From: Arthrobacter sp. PAMC25284
GTDB taxonomy: Bacteria; Actinomycetota; Actinomycetes; Actinomycetales; Micrococcaceae
Length of the DNA stretch: 64,000 nucleotides
Direction: 5' to 3'
Assembly (NCBI RefSeq): GCF_019443425.1
Contig: NZ_CP080382.1
Span: 682,001-746,000, forward strand
How positions within the stretch are numbered: the stretch's first letter is position 1; each line of letters opens with the position of its first letter. The position numbers were made by a program, and so were the translations under genes. A model generated the notes under the pieces. The model was not told the DNA's origin and ran no database searches. It saw only the letters and a list, made by a program, of their open reading frames with translations. Positions 27,172-34,937 of this stretch are shown one piece after another.

Positions 27172-27552
27172 TTACGGCGCGAAGGTGCGGTCGCCGGCGA
27201 AGAATCCCAGGCCATATTCAGGGGTCTCGAACTTCACGGTGGTGCCCTTGGGGAAGAACAGCACGTCGCGTTCCTTGGCGTGCGTCACTTCTCCCGTCGT
27301 CTGGTCCGTGAGTATGAATTCACCCTGGATGACAACCTTCATTTCGTCGTAAGTGTAGGTGTAGACCAGCGGCTCGGAGGCTTTGAGTTCGAAGAAGCCG
27401 GCGCACATGACGGAGCCCTCGGGGTTGTGGAGGGAGTCGCCGATCGCGGCGACCGTCCCCGGCTCGTTCATGGACGGCAGTCCAATGAAGCCGTTTTCCA
27501 CTTTGTGGATGGATCCGGTCTTGCTGAGCGTTCCTACGAGGGTGGTTTCCAT
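27172..27552 (-). CDS. EutQ-like short cupin, copy A1
   Basis: A 126-residue single-domain cupin. It opens M-E-T-T-L-V-G-T-L-S-K-T-G-S-I-H-K-V-E-N-G and contains Y-T-Y-T-Y-D-E-M-K and V-L-F-F-P-K-G-T-T-V-K-F, the pattern of EutQ-type cupins. The usual cupin HxH and second-motif histidines are replaced by Tyr/Asp/Lys, so ordinary metal-dependent oxygenase chemistry is unlikely. Start ATG with GGAGAAACC upstream. Paralogues lie at 29534 and 56290, differing at fewer than 25 positions from this one. Confidence 0.8.
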   Translation of the reverse strand: METTLVGTLSKTGSIHKVENGFIGLPSMNEPGTVAAIGDSLHNPEGSVMCAGFFELKASEPLVYTYTYDEMKVVIQGEFILTDQTTGEVTHAKERDVLFFPKGTTVKFETPEYGLGFFAGDRTFAP

Positions 27553-27743
27553 GGTTTCTCCTACTAAAAGTGTTGTGAAAGGTTCGTCCGAGCTGTTTCA
27601 ATCTTTGGCGCATATAAAACTGCGGTGAAGAACCGGGCCGGAACGCCGCTGGGGCTCAGTGAGGGATCGCCTGCAAGCCCGAAAGTTTTGATTTTTATCG
27701 AGTCGGCCGAACTCTGCTTTGAACCCTGCCGATGTGATGCCAA

Positions 27744-27788
27744 TCACCTTGTTCACCCCACTTTGACATGGACGGTAGTTCAAGTCAA
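27744..27788 (-). promoter_or_regulatory. Composite regulatory element, copy 2
   Basis: On the minus strand: TTGACT (27788-27783), TGAAC next to it, a CATG-type tail, and GTGA-N6-TCAC at 27747-27734 starting exactly 41 bases after the first T. It faces the short cupin at 27552. It is divergent from copy 3. Confidence 0.65.
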
Positions 27789-28338
27789 TCGTCCAACCCG
27801 AAGATTTTTTAACCCTTTTCGCCCAAGCGGCGGCGGTAAGGAAGGCTCCAGAGTTGGTGGCACAGCATCACGGATGGTCCACCTCGGATCGGCCAATTGC
27901 GCGTCGGAGGAGTCCAGAAATTCACACAGACCCTGCCGCCGAAACCATTACGTTCCGCAAGAGGAAACCTCCGGACGTTGGCGACAACAAGGGCGGCCCC
28001 TGCAGGGCCCGGGATGTGTGAAAACTCTAAGGCTAATTGTTTGGGCGCCTCTTCAGCCAAGCACTGTCCAGCGCGGCCCTCACCCTGGGCGATGGCGCCG
28101 GTGCAGGACTGAAGATGGCGGTGGCCGCGATGCTGGACCCGGGGAGCGCTGCCGAGTGGCCGGCCCGCGGCGGTCGGCTGGCGGCGGCCAAGCAAACCTC
28201 TCCACACGAGGGGTCTGCGTTGCATTTCGCCGAGCATCTCCTTTCGCCCCACCAGCAATCAAGAGCACTGCCGCGACCGCACGCGAGCCAACCCAAGCTT
28301 TCAGCTGCAGGTATTTTTAAAAGATCTAATTCGAACGC
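27789..28338. other. 550-bp insert between divergent regulatory elements
   Basis: In cluster B the equivalent divergent elements are only about 70 bp apart. Here about 480 bp more separates them. The insert has no credible gene on either strand. A reading frame near 28037-28342 looks protein-like (L-F-S-Q-A-L-S-S-A-A-L) but has no start signal and no recognised family. Confidence 0.5.
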
Positions 28339-28393
28339 TTGACTTGAACGAATGTTCATGTAACGGTTGTCACAGCACGGTGATCCACCTCAC
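28339..28393 (+). promoter_or_regulatory. Composite regulatory element, copy 3
   Basis: TTGACT (28339-28344), dyad TGAACGAATGTTCA (28345-28358), and GTGA-N6-TCAC at 28380-28393, 41 bp from the first T. This copy has the best palindromic GAAC/GTTC dyad. It precedes the long cupin gene at 28465. Confidence 0.68.
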
Positions 28394-28464
28394 GACGCGA
28401 TGTAACTGACATTCACCGGGCATGACTTTGTAAAAGATTTCCGACTATTGAAACGGTTGACGCC

Positions 28465-28878
28465 ATGACTGATGCAGGCACCATTCAGTCCCCGGCAGTG
28501 ACGACGGGGACTGCAATCGATTTCTGGGCAGCGAAGCCCTTGGAAGCCTTGGGAGGCGATTATGGGCGGCTGCGCTGCCGGTTCATAAACGCCCATCCGG
28601 TGGGCAGCTGGGATGACTTTGTCCTCTCGGAATGGACGCTGGATTCTTGCGCGTGGGAGGACTTCCACCCCCACAGTGAAACTGCTTTCGTACTGGAGGG
28701 CGAACTACATATCGAGAGTCAGGGCAAGACTGTCATCCTGAAGCCGGGCGATTCGGCGCGAGTCAATCCGGGCAACCTGGGCCGATACTGGGCACCCGTG
28801 TATGCGCGGATGATCACCATTTATGGCCCCAACCCCGAAGGCCTGGAATCGCACTCCTTCCGGTACTCCGAAGTTTGA
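28465..28878 (+). CDS. Long cupin, copy A (H-x-H-E class)
   Basis: A 137-residue cupin. Motif 1 is D-F-H-P-H-S-E-T-A-F-V-L-E-G-E-L with two histidines and a glutamate; motif 2 is V-N-P-G-N-L-G-R-Y-W-A-P, where the usual His is replaced by Tyr/Trp. I-D-F-W-A-A-K-P near residue 20 is conserved with the copy at 57136. No strong ribosome site precedes the ATG; the start is taken from the paralogue. Function unknown. Its C-terminal S-H-S-F-R-Y-S-E matches the remnant at 23577. Confidence 0.75.
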   Translation: MTDAGTIQSPAVTTGTAIDFWAAKPLEALGGDYGRLRCRFINAHPVGSWDDFVLSEWTLDSCAWEDFHPHSETAFVLEGELHIESQGKTVILKPGDSARVNPGNLGRYWAPVYARMITIYGPNPEGLESHSFRYSEV

Positions 28879-29018
28879 TCCCGACGTATTCCTAATGACG
28901 GGACGCCCCGCCTAACGCCGAAACCCTTCAGCGCCGCGGTTCAGGGCGATTCGGTCCGCAATGAAATAGAACCTCTGTCAGCAGTAGAAGTTCGATAGCT
29001 CCTTGAAAGGCGAAACAA

Positions 29019-29381
29019 ATGACGCAACAGACAGCCTCAATCTCCGCAACCCTCATCCGCGATGCGAAGAATGTTACGGAGCTGGACGATTGGGGCCCCT
29101 GCCCGGAAGCAACCGGTCAGCAGATGGACACCCGCGGAGTCTATCTGTGGAAAGACGAGAACGGTGCCGAATCCGGCATCTGGGAATGCACCGAAGGACC
29201 CTCCCGCTGGGTACTGGAAACGAACGAATTCGTACACGTTCTTTCAGGCTCGATGACCATTACCCCCGACGGCGGCGAGCCTGAGTTCGTTGGCCCCGGA
29301 AACACGGTCTTCATCCCCCGCGGCTGGAGCGGCAACTGGGAGCTCCACGAGACCCTGCGCAAACTCTACGTAATCTTCTGA
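29019..29381 (+). CDS. Cupin of the cupin_3 type
   Basis: A 120-residue cupin with V-Y-L-W-K-D-E near residue 45, E-C-T-E-G-P-S-R-W-V-L-E-T-N-E-F-V-H-V-L-S-G-S and G-N-T-V-F-I-P-R-G-W-S-G-N-W. W-E-L-H-E-T-L-R-K-L-Y-V-I-F closes the barrel. This differs in class from both neighbours and resembles small cupins related to ureidoglycine aminohydrolase. ATG with AAAGGCG upstream. It is the second of three rightward cupins in a row; a shared transcript is likely. Confidence 0.78.
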   Translation: MTQQTASISATLIRDAKNVTELDDWGPCPEATGQQMDTRGVYLWKDENGAESGIWECTEGPSRWVLETNEFVHVLSGSMTITPDGGEPEFVGPGNTVFIPRGWSGNWELHETLRKLYVIF

Positions 29382-29533
29382 CACCGACGAGAACCGGCCT
29401 ATCCCCAGCGAAAACCCGACTAATAGCCATCAACAACGAACAGTTCGAAAACAAAGTCGAACGGTTCTGGCCGATATATACAGTTCTGGCAAAGAAATGT
29501 CAGAGTTTCACAACACTATCCACAGGAGACATC

Positions 29534-29914
29534 ATGGAAACCACAACATTAGGAACGTTCACCAAGGCCGGATCCATCCACAAGGTGGAAAACGGCTTTA
29601 TCGGACTGCCGTCAATGGACATCCCGGGCGTCGACGCCGCCATCGGCGACTCCCTCACTCATCCCAACGGTTCGGTCATGAGCTCCGGATTCTTCGAGCT
29701 TAAAGCCTCCGAGCCACTGGTTTACACGTACACCTGCGACGAAATGAAGGTTGTCGTGAAGGGTGAATTCATCCTCACCGACCGGGCGACAGGAGAAGTG
29801 ACCCACGCCAAGGAGCGCGACGTACTCTTCTTCCCCAAGGGAGCAGAAATTACCTTTGAAACCCCCGACTACGGCCTGGGCTTCTTCACCGCCCACGGCT
29901 CCATGTCATCCTAG
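29534..29914 (+). CDS. EutQ-like short cupin, copy A2
   Basis: A 126-residue paralogue of the 27172 gene with the same Y-T-C-D-E-M-K and V-L-F-F-P-K-G pattern and the same missing metal histidines. ATG with CAGGAGA upstream. It lies 152 bp downstream of the cupin_3 gene and is followed by a 19-bp inverted repeat. Confidence 0.8.
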   Translation: METTTLGTFTKAGSIHKVENGFIGLPSMDIPGVDAAIGDSLTHPNGSVMSSGFFELKASEPLVYTYTCDEMKVVVKGEFILTDRATGEVTHAKERDVLFFPKGAEITFETPDYGLGFFTAHGSMSS

Positions 29915-29979
29915 GGAGCCTTCAGCGACCCGGTTCGAAGTTGCCGCCATCAAGCGGTGATGGACCAGATAACAGGAAC

Positions 29980-30042
29980 CGCTCCTTGCCCCTGCAGCAA
30001 CAGCTATGCACCATCTGCTTGTAGCTGCAGGGGCAAGGAGCG
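29980..30042. repeat. 19-bp perfect inverted repeat, 25-nt loop
   Basis: CGCTCCTTGCCCCTGCAGC at 29980-29998 pairs exactly with 30024-30042. The loop can extend the stem by a few bases. No T-run follows, but it lies 65 bp after the cupin stop and 52 bp before regulatory element 4, so it may insulate the two units. Confidence 0.65.
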
Positions 30043-30093
30043 TCCGCGGCGCGCGTCTGGCGCTGATCTTCGCCAGGGACTACTGAAGAACAA

Positions 30094-30148
30094 CTGACTT
30101 GACCGCGTGTCCACGTCAAGGTAATTACAAAATAGTGATCCACATCAA
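30094..30148 (+). promoter_or_regulatory. Composite regulatory element, copy 4
   Basis: CTGACT (30094-30099) followed by T-G-A-C-C and a CCACG tail, then GTGA-N6-TCAA at 30135-30148, exactly 41 bp on. One mismatch in each arm relative to the other copies. It precedes the small gene at 30164. Confidence 0.55.
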
Positions 30149-30163
30149 GGGAAAGTGTTGACC

Positions 30164-30379
30164 GTGAGTAGTCAGACAATCGAGTCTTTGGAAGTCCTCA
30201 TCGACACGCCTGAAGAACTTTACGAAGTGCTCAACGAGGCAGAGGCCCTGCTCCGGCAAGCAGCAATGACCCATGGGTCCGCCGGCATTAGGGTCACCCG
30301 GCATGATCCTGCCCGATACACATTCGAGCTCAGCGACACGGTTCCGTTTGGCGAGACCTGGGAGCATACAGGCCAATGA
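30164..30379 (+). CDS. Small acidic protein of the cupin cluster
   Basis: A 71-residue soluble protein opening V-S-S-Q-T-I-E-S-L-E-V, rich in Glu in the first half. GTG 30164 has AAGGGAAAG about 8 bp upstream; GTG 30155 is too close to it. Its promoter carries regulatory element 4, so it is likely co-regulated with the cupins. No family recognised. Confidence 0.62.
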   Translation: MSSQTIESLEVLIDTPEELYEVLNEAEALLRQAAMTHGSAGIRVTRHDPARYTFELSDTVPFGETWEHTGQ

Positions 30380-30689
30380 CCGGCGTCGTGGGCCTCGCTA
30401 TCGGACTGGTCCGTGCAGCACCAATGTCTCCTCCTAGCGGACACGCCCGGGCTCGGCCTCCGTCCCGTCCACCCCTCGGCCATCATCCTCGAACTCCAAG
30501 CAATCAAGTTCCAGCCTTCAGATACCCACCTGATTTCGCTGACTGACTCAACTTTCGCTCTCCGAGGGGATTGACGGTGACACAGCCATGACCCATTTCA
30601 CCGTCAGCTCCTCCCCCGAGAGGTTCCGCGCATTGCGCTTAAGTCAGTCCACGAGATGCCGCTGCTAAACAAACAACGAGGAGAAAATT
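30380..30689. other. Gene-free stretch, about 310 bp
   Basis: No credible reading frame or structure; it leads into the small gene at 30690. Confidence 0.4.
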
Positions 30690-30905
30690 GTGACTTCAGG
30701 GATGAATCAACCAGGAGGGCCCGGCTGGGACGATGTCCAGGTTGGAGACAAAGTGCAGCTGGTCGGCAGCGGGCGCCCAGAGTACGTCGGATTCGTGGAC
30801 GCCCGGACAGCGGACGGTGACATCATCTGGGTCCACGACCCTGTTGATGGCCGCCGTCTGTTCCACATTCGGGATGGCTACGAACTACAGCTGGTCGCAT
30901 CGTGA
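30690..30905 (+). CDS. Small protein, unknown function
   Basis: A 71-residue protein starting at GTG 30690 behind AGGAG. It contains W-D-D-V-Q-V-G-D-K-V-Q-L-V and a C-terminal D-G-Y-E-L-Q-L, a beta-rich pattern like a small SH3-type barrel. No family recognised. Confidence 0.6.
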   Translation: MTSGMNQPGGPGWDDVQVGDKVQLVGSGRPEYVGFVDARTADGDIIWVHDPVDGRRLFHIRDGYELQLVAS

Positions 30906-31049
30906 CCGAACTGTGTTCGCATGACTGTCACTACTGCTCAGGGCCGGAAGCCGACTAGCTGCCACGCCGGTTAACGGGATGCCTCGTTCCGGAACAGAAT
31001 AGATATTTGCTCTGGGCCAAACCCATGCCCCCGTTGCGGTGTGGAGTGG

Positions 31050-31187
31050 TCCCCGAAAGGCACGGACCTGAGCATCAACAGCGCCGTAGACCTCGACTGG
31101 GTCGCGCAGGAACTCATCGACCGGCCACGCGAGAGACTAGAGTTCAGAAAACCGATCGAATTGATCGAAGGACTCCTGTTGCAATGA
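31050..31187 (+). pseudogene. IS30-family transposase C-terminal remnant
   Basis: A 45-codon frame reads S-P-K-G-T-D-L-S-I-N-S-A-V-D-L-D-W-V-A-Q-E-L and then R-P-R-E-R-L and a TGA. This is the conserved C-terminal block of IS30-family transposases (family 'P-K-G-T-D-L-S'). Nothing of the catalytic core remains in place. Confidence 0.75.
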
Positions 31188-31453
31188 CCGCCTGAATCCG
31201 CCGAACCTTCAGCGTGACATTCGCTGCCCGAAGCTCATTGAGGATCTGTGTCGCGTGCTACACCTCGACGGGCTTGCGCACGAGCGCGCTCACCGAGACG
31301 GTCACGTACTCGGCGTGCGCACCCATCCTCAAGCCAGTCATGCCAGCGACCTCGGCTCCTGCGGGCCGTACTGCTCGACAGATGCTGCTCTCATCGAACC
31401 TCTGTACGCTCGTAAATTGCTCTCCGGGAAGAGAAACTTACGCCCGTAATAAT

Positions 31454-32104
31454 TCAAGAGGCTTGCGTGAGGCGTTGCTGAAAGCCATCGAGGATAAGGT
31501 CAAGACCGACATCAAACTCGTCGGCGAACGAATACGTTCCGCTGCTCATGAGCTCGCCGAGCGTCCGCACGAGATGCGGGTAATCGTCTGGACTCGGTGC
31601 GACGTCTTCAGCGAACGACTTCTCGGCTCCGTCGCCGGGGGTGAAGGGAAGGCTGGACTCCGTGAGGGCAAACCCGTACACGTATGCGTCGAGTGCCGAG
31701 AACATGTGTGTGGCGAGTGCGGCGGAGAAACCGGAGTTCAAGAGACATCCGAAGACTCGATCGAAGTTCCGGAGTAGCGGAGTTCCGGGTCGCGGGCGCG
31801 CCTCGATCATGCCGAGCGCCCATGGATGCTGCACAAGGACCGATCGAGCCGATCGTGCCCGGCTGACCATCGCCAGCCGCCAGGGGGCATCGATTTCGGG
31901 CGCACTGATCTGCTCGAACGCCCAGTCCGCGAGCGAGTCCAGTAGCGCGTTCTTGTTGGCCACATGGTGATAGAGAGACATCGCTTCTACGCCAATTTCG
32001 GCCGCGACGGAGCGCATGCTGACCGCAGCAATACCGCCGCGATCCGCGACCAACGCCGCCGCCTCTACGATTCGCTCCTTGCTGAGTACCGCTCGTGCAT
32101 TCAT
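31454..32104 (-). CDS. TetR-family transcriptional regulator
   Basis: A 216-residue regulator with an N-terminal HTH (A-A-E-I-G-V-E-A-M-S-L-Y-H-H-V-A-N-K) and a TetR_C-type ligand domain ending in L-D-L-I-L-D-G-F. The ATG at 32104 lies about 12 bp after AGGAG. It diverges from a DUF6326-like gene across two CTTAC...GTAAG palindromes that are its probable operators. Gene fragments lie on its other side. Confidence 0.87.
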   Translation of the reverse strand: MNARAVLSKERIVEAAALVADRGGIAAVSMRSVAAEIGVEAMSLYHHVANKNALLDSLADWAFEQISAPEIDAPWRLAMVSRARSARSVLVQHPWALGMIEARPRPGTPLLRNFDRVFGCLLNSGFSAALATHMFSALDAYVYGFALTESSLPFTPGDGAEKSFAEDVAPSPDDYPHLVRTLGELMSSGTYSFADEFDVGLDLILDGFQQRLTQAS

Positions 32105-32118
32105 GTTGCCATTGACTC

Positions 32119-32164
32119 CTTACGAGCGTAAGACTAGCATCACCCTCATTCTTACAGTCGTAAG
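32119..32164. promoter_or_regulatory. Paired palindromic TetR operators
   Basis: CTTACGAGCGTAAG at 32119-32132 and CTTACAGTCGTAAG at 32151-32164 are two near-identical dyads 32 bp apart, start to start, in the divergent region between the TetR gene and the 32186 gene. Three helical turns apart suggests two dimers bound on one face. Confidence 0.72.
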
Positions 32165-32185
32165 AATAGAACAACGGAGCCGACG

Positions 32186-32692
32186 ATGAAAACACTTCAA
32201 CCCACCACCACACTGGAAGACCAGCGAATCCCGGTGCAAGCCAAGCTCGCGGCAGCCTGGACCAGCCTCATGTTCCTCGTCATTTACATCGACTACTACC
32301 ACCTCTACCAGCCCGGCGAAATCGACTTAATTCGCGGTGGCGTCATCTTCGAGTTCGACATCAGCGGGACATTGATGTCCATTTTCTTCGTGATTATCGC
32401 GATCCCGGCCCTGATGATCATGCTCTCCATGACGCTGCCCGCCCGTGTGAACCGCGCCACGAACCTCGTCGTTGCATCGCTGTACATCCCCGTCATGGTG
32501 TTCAACGCGGCAGGGGCGTCCTGGGACTACGCCTTTTTCTACGCCCTCACTATCGGAGTCGAGGTGCTGATCCTGGCCTTTATCCTGCGCTCCGCCTGGA
32601 CCTGGCCCCGCACCGCGCTGTCGGCGACCATGCCGACCATGCCGACCATGCCGACCAGCCGTGAGGCCGATCGCACCCTGCCGCAAGCGTGA
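32186..32692 (+). CDS. DUF6326-like membrane protein
   Basis: A 168-residue protein with four membrane segments (W-T-S-L-M-F-L-V-I-Y-I-D-Y-Y-H-L-Y at the first). D-Y-Y-H-L-Y-Q-P-G-E-I and F-E-F-D-I-S-G-T are family-like features. Near the C-terminus a 9-bp DNA repeat encodes M-P-T three times. ATG with ACGGAG upstream. Likely the main target of the divergent TetR regulator. Confidence 0.75.
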   Translation: MKTLQPTTTLEDQRIPVQAKLAAAWTSLMFLVIYIDYYHLYQPGEIDLIRGGVIFEFDISGTLMSIFFVIIAIPALMIMLSMTLPARVNRATNLVVASLYIPVMVFNAAGASWDYAFFYALTIGVEVLILAFILRSAWTWPRTALSATMPTMPTMPTSREADRTLPQA

Positions 32693-32988
32693 ACCCAAGA
32701 GCAGTCCCCGTCCTGTTCGGAGCCATCTGCCTCGGTGCCGCGGTGTGGGCTCTTGGGTGTGGGACACCGACTGCTACTGGGGCGAGGCGGTAGGGGCCTT
32801 CCAAGGCCCCTACCGGTCGATCTCTCTGATCGGCTGGGGTGGCCGGTCGCGCACGCCCCATCGTGACCTCGGATCACGCACAGCGGCAGCGGCTGTGCAG
32901 CCCGCTCGCTCCTCAAGACAACAAACGAAGGCGGCGGCCGCTATGCCGATGGCCGTGCTCGCGTGGGTTCGCACCTTTACTCGCATCC

Positions 32989-33249
32989 GGTGGGAACTCG
33001 CCCGTCGCCCTCGCGCAGTCCCTCATCCTGCTGTTGACCGCGGGCCTGGTCTGGCAGTTTACGCTGGTCCTGATTCTCGTCGACCGGGAACAGCGAACCC
33101 TGAAGTGGTCGGTCGTTCGAGACGTGCTCTGGCTGCGCGCTCCCCCGCAACCCCAAGACCGGCCGACGCGGGGGCGCATCTGGCTCGTCGTCCCGATCGT
33201 CGTCGTGGCGTTCGCTCTCGAAGAGTTCCTTCCGTTCGAGATCGCCCCC
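32989..33249 (+). pseudogene. CPBP intramembrane protease fragment
   Basis: The frame reads P-V-A-L-A-Q-S-L-I-L-L-L-T-A-G-L-V-W-Q and later V-V-V-A-F-A-L-E-E-F-L-P-F, resembling the N-terminal helices of CPBP (CAAX-type) proteases. The catalytic E-E-x-x-x-R motif is missing. A possible N-terminus is in another frame just upstream (near 32942). It then runs directly into ROK-type sequence, so a deletion fused the two. Confidence 0.45.
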
Positions 33250-33261
33250 GCCGCGGGACGC

Positions 33262-33984
33262 GACGGCCGGCCCTCCCGGAAGATCCGCTTCGACGACCGC
33301 GGTCGCGTGGTCCTTGCCTTCGCGCTGGGCTAGACCCACGCCACGGTCGCGGTGTCTGACACCAACGGCCTGCTACTCAGGTCCCGCACGGTCGAATACC
33401 GGATCAACGCACCCGAAGACGCCGTCCTCCGGCCGCTCATCCGGATCGGCACCGAACTCCTCGACTCCGGCACCGGCGAAAGGCTGATCGGCACCGGCGA
33501 AAGGCTGATCGGGATCGGGATCGGCGTCAGCGTACCGGCGCCCGTCGAAGCGGACACGGGCACCGTGGTGCACCCGACGACGATTCCGGGCTGGCGTCCC
33601 CATGCCGTGACCTCGGCGATGACCGCCGCCTGGCACGTTCCGGTCGTGGTGGAAAAGGATGCCGCCGAAGGCCAGCCGGACGTTGAAGCGTTGTTGCTCG
33701 CCGGTGCGGACGTCCTGGGAGGTGCCCTTGCCGCGACGGTCGCTACTGTCAACCCGGACCGGCTCGTGCTCGGCGGCAAGATCGGGACTATTCCACTCTT
33801 CGCCGACCGGGTCCGTGACCGGGTCCTGCGGGACGTCGTCGAGCGGATCTCGGACGGCCTGACCGTCACCGCGGGCGAGCCGGGCGACACCGCCGCCGTC
33901 GATGGACTCACCCGCCTCGTCATCCGCAAGGTCTACTCCCCCGATGCGATCGACTCCCTGCTGACGGACTACCTCCACAGCTGA
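33262..33984 (+). pseudogene. ROK-family kinase/regulator fragment with in-frame stop
   Basis: The frame has V-V-L-A-F-A-L-G, a TAG at 33331, then T-H-A-T-V-A-V-S-D-T-N-G, the ROK phosphate motif split by the stop. Downstream come a 21-bp duplication, P-V-V-V-E-K-D-A with the expected sugar-binding aspartate region rearranged, and V-N-P-D-R-L-V-L-G-G-K-I-G. Several conserved blocks are missing, including the HTH and zinc CxCGxxGC region. It cannot make an active protein. Confidence 0.65.
33469..33510. repeat. 21-bp tandem duplication in the ROK pseudogene
   Basis: Two exact copies of a 21-bp unit (33469-33489 and 33490-33510) encode G-T-G-E-R-L-I twice in the ROK frame. The duplication keeps the frame. 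Confidence 0.7.
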
Positions 33985-34028
33985 CCCGCGATCACCGGCG
34001 GCAGCAGCTCTAGGGCCATAATAGGCAG

Positions 34029-34607
34029 GTGACTTATCTGCAAAGTGGCGAGCTTTTGGCGCCGACATCCCTGCACACCGCAGCCGGAGAAGGCACCCCT
34101 GTCGGCATCCGGGAACTTCGGGCCCCGGACTGGGAAGCCGTCCGCTCCATCTATGCCGCCGGGATCGCCACCGGGCAGGCGACCTTGGAGAAAGAGCCGC
34201 CGTCCTGGGAGGCCTTCGATACCGGCCGGCTTCCTGGCCACCGGCTGGTCGCAGCAGACGGTCAGCTGATCCTGGGGTGGGCTGCGGTCTCCGCCGTGTC
34301 CGCCCGCGAGGTGTACCGGGGCGTGGTGGAACATTCCATCTACGTCGCCCCTGGGGCCCGCGGCCGGGGTATTGGCCGGATTTTGCTCGCAGCGCTGATC
34401 CAATCGACCGAAGCCGGCGGTATTTGGACCATCCAGTCCAGCATCTTCCCCGAAAACACCGCCAGCCTGGCACTGCACGAGCAGCTGGGCTTCCGCATCA
34501 TCGGCACCCGGGAACGGATCGCCCGGATGAGCCACGGCCCCAACGCCGGTCGGTGGCAGAACACGCTGCTGCTGGAACGCCGGAGCAGCGTCGTCGGCAC
34601 GGACTAA
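34029..34607 (+). CDS. GNAT acetyltransferase, phosphinothricin-acetyltransferase-like
   Basis: A 192-residue GNAT protein. I-R-E-L starts the domain near residue 27; the acetyl-CoA site is V-A-P-G-A-R-G-R-G-I-G-R, and S-L-A-L-H-E-Q-L-G-F-R follows, with E-H-S-I-Y-V before it, as in PAT/bar-type enzymes acting on small amines. Only a weak ribosome site precedes GTG 34029, so the first 25 residues are uncertain. Its stop overlaps a convergent gene by 4 bp. Confidence 0.82.
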   Translation: MTYLQSGELLAPTSLHTAAGEGTPVGIRELRAPDWEAVRSIYAAGIATGQATLEKEPPSWEAFDTGRLPGHRLVAADGQLILGWAAVSAVSAREVYRGVVEHSIYVAPGARGRGIGRILLAALIQSTEAGGIWTIQSSIFPENTASLALHEQLGFRIIGTRERIARMSHGPNAGRWQNTLLLERRSSVVGTD

Positions 34608-34807
34608 CCGGCCGGCGTGATGACGTCCTCGAGCATGGACCTGTCGAAGAAACGAATCTCACCCGTTGCCTCGAAAAACACCGGCACCACGGATGTGCTC
34701 GGGTCCTTGGAGGTTTCGAAGATCTCGGCCGCGCTCCCGTGTTTGCGCGCAATGGTCCCGATCATATCGGTGCCGCGGACCCGGACGGTTCTGTACTTGT
34801 AGCTCAT
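34604..34807 (-). CDS. Small conserved protein, unknown function
   Basis: A 67-residue protein from ATG 34807 with AAGGGG upstream. It is beta-rich (Y-R-T-V-R-V-R-G-T-D-M-I-G-T-I near the N-terminus) and lacks membrane segments. Family not recognised; convergent with the GNAT gene. Confidence 0.6.
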   Translation of the reverse strand: MSYKYRTVRVRGTDMIGTIARKHGSAAEIFETSKDPSTSVVPVFFEATGEIRFFDRSMLEDVITPAG

Positions 34808-34937
34808 GGTGACCCCTTCGTCGACTAAGGCCAACATACTCCCCAGCGACGGGCGAAAACCTGTGGGCCTTCTCTCATGGAATACCCGCAGCCGTGTCTG
34901 AGCTCATCGATGCTGACGCCGGTGTCGATGAAACCGC

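Noticed and set aside
27625..28320. A long open frame across the cluster A insert
   Set aside because: No ribosome site, no recognisable motif, and overlapping frames on both strands are equally long, as expected by chance at this GC content.
28465..29914. DMSP lyase cupins, suggested by the BCCT carrier
   Set aside because: The second cupin motif lacks the metal histidine and PPG block needed by Ddd lyases.
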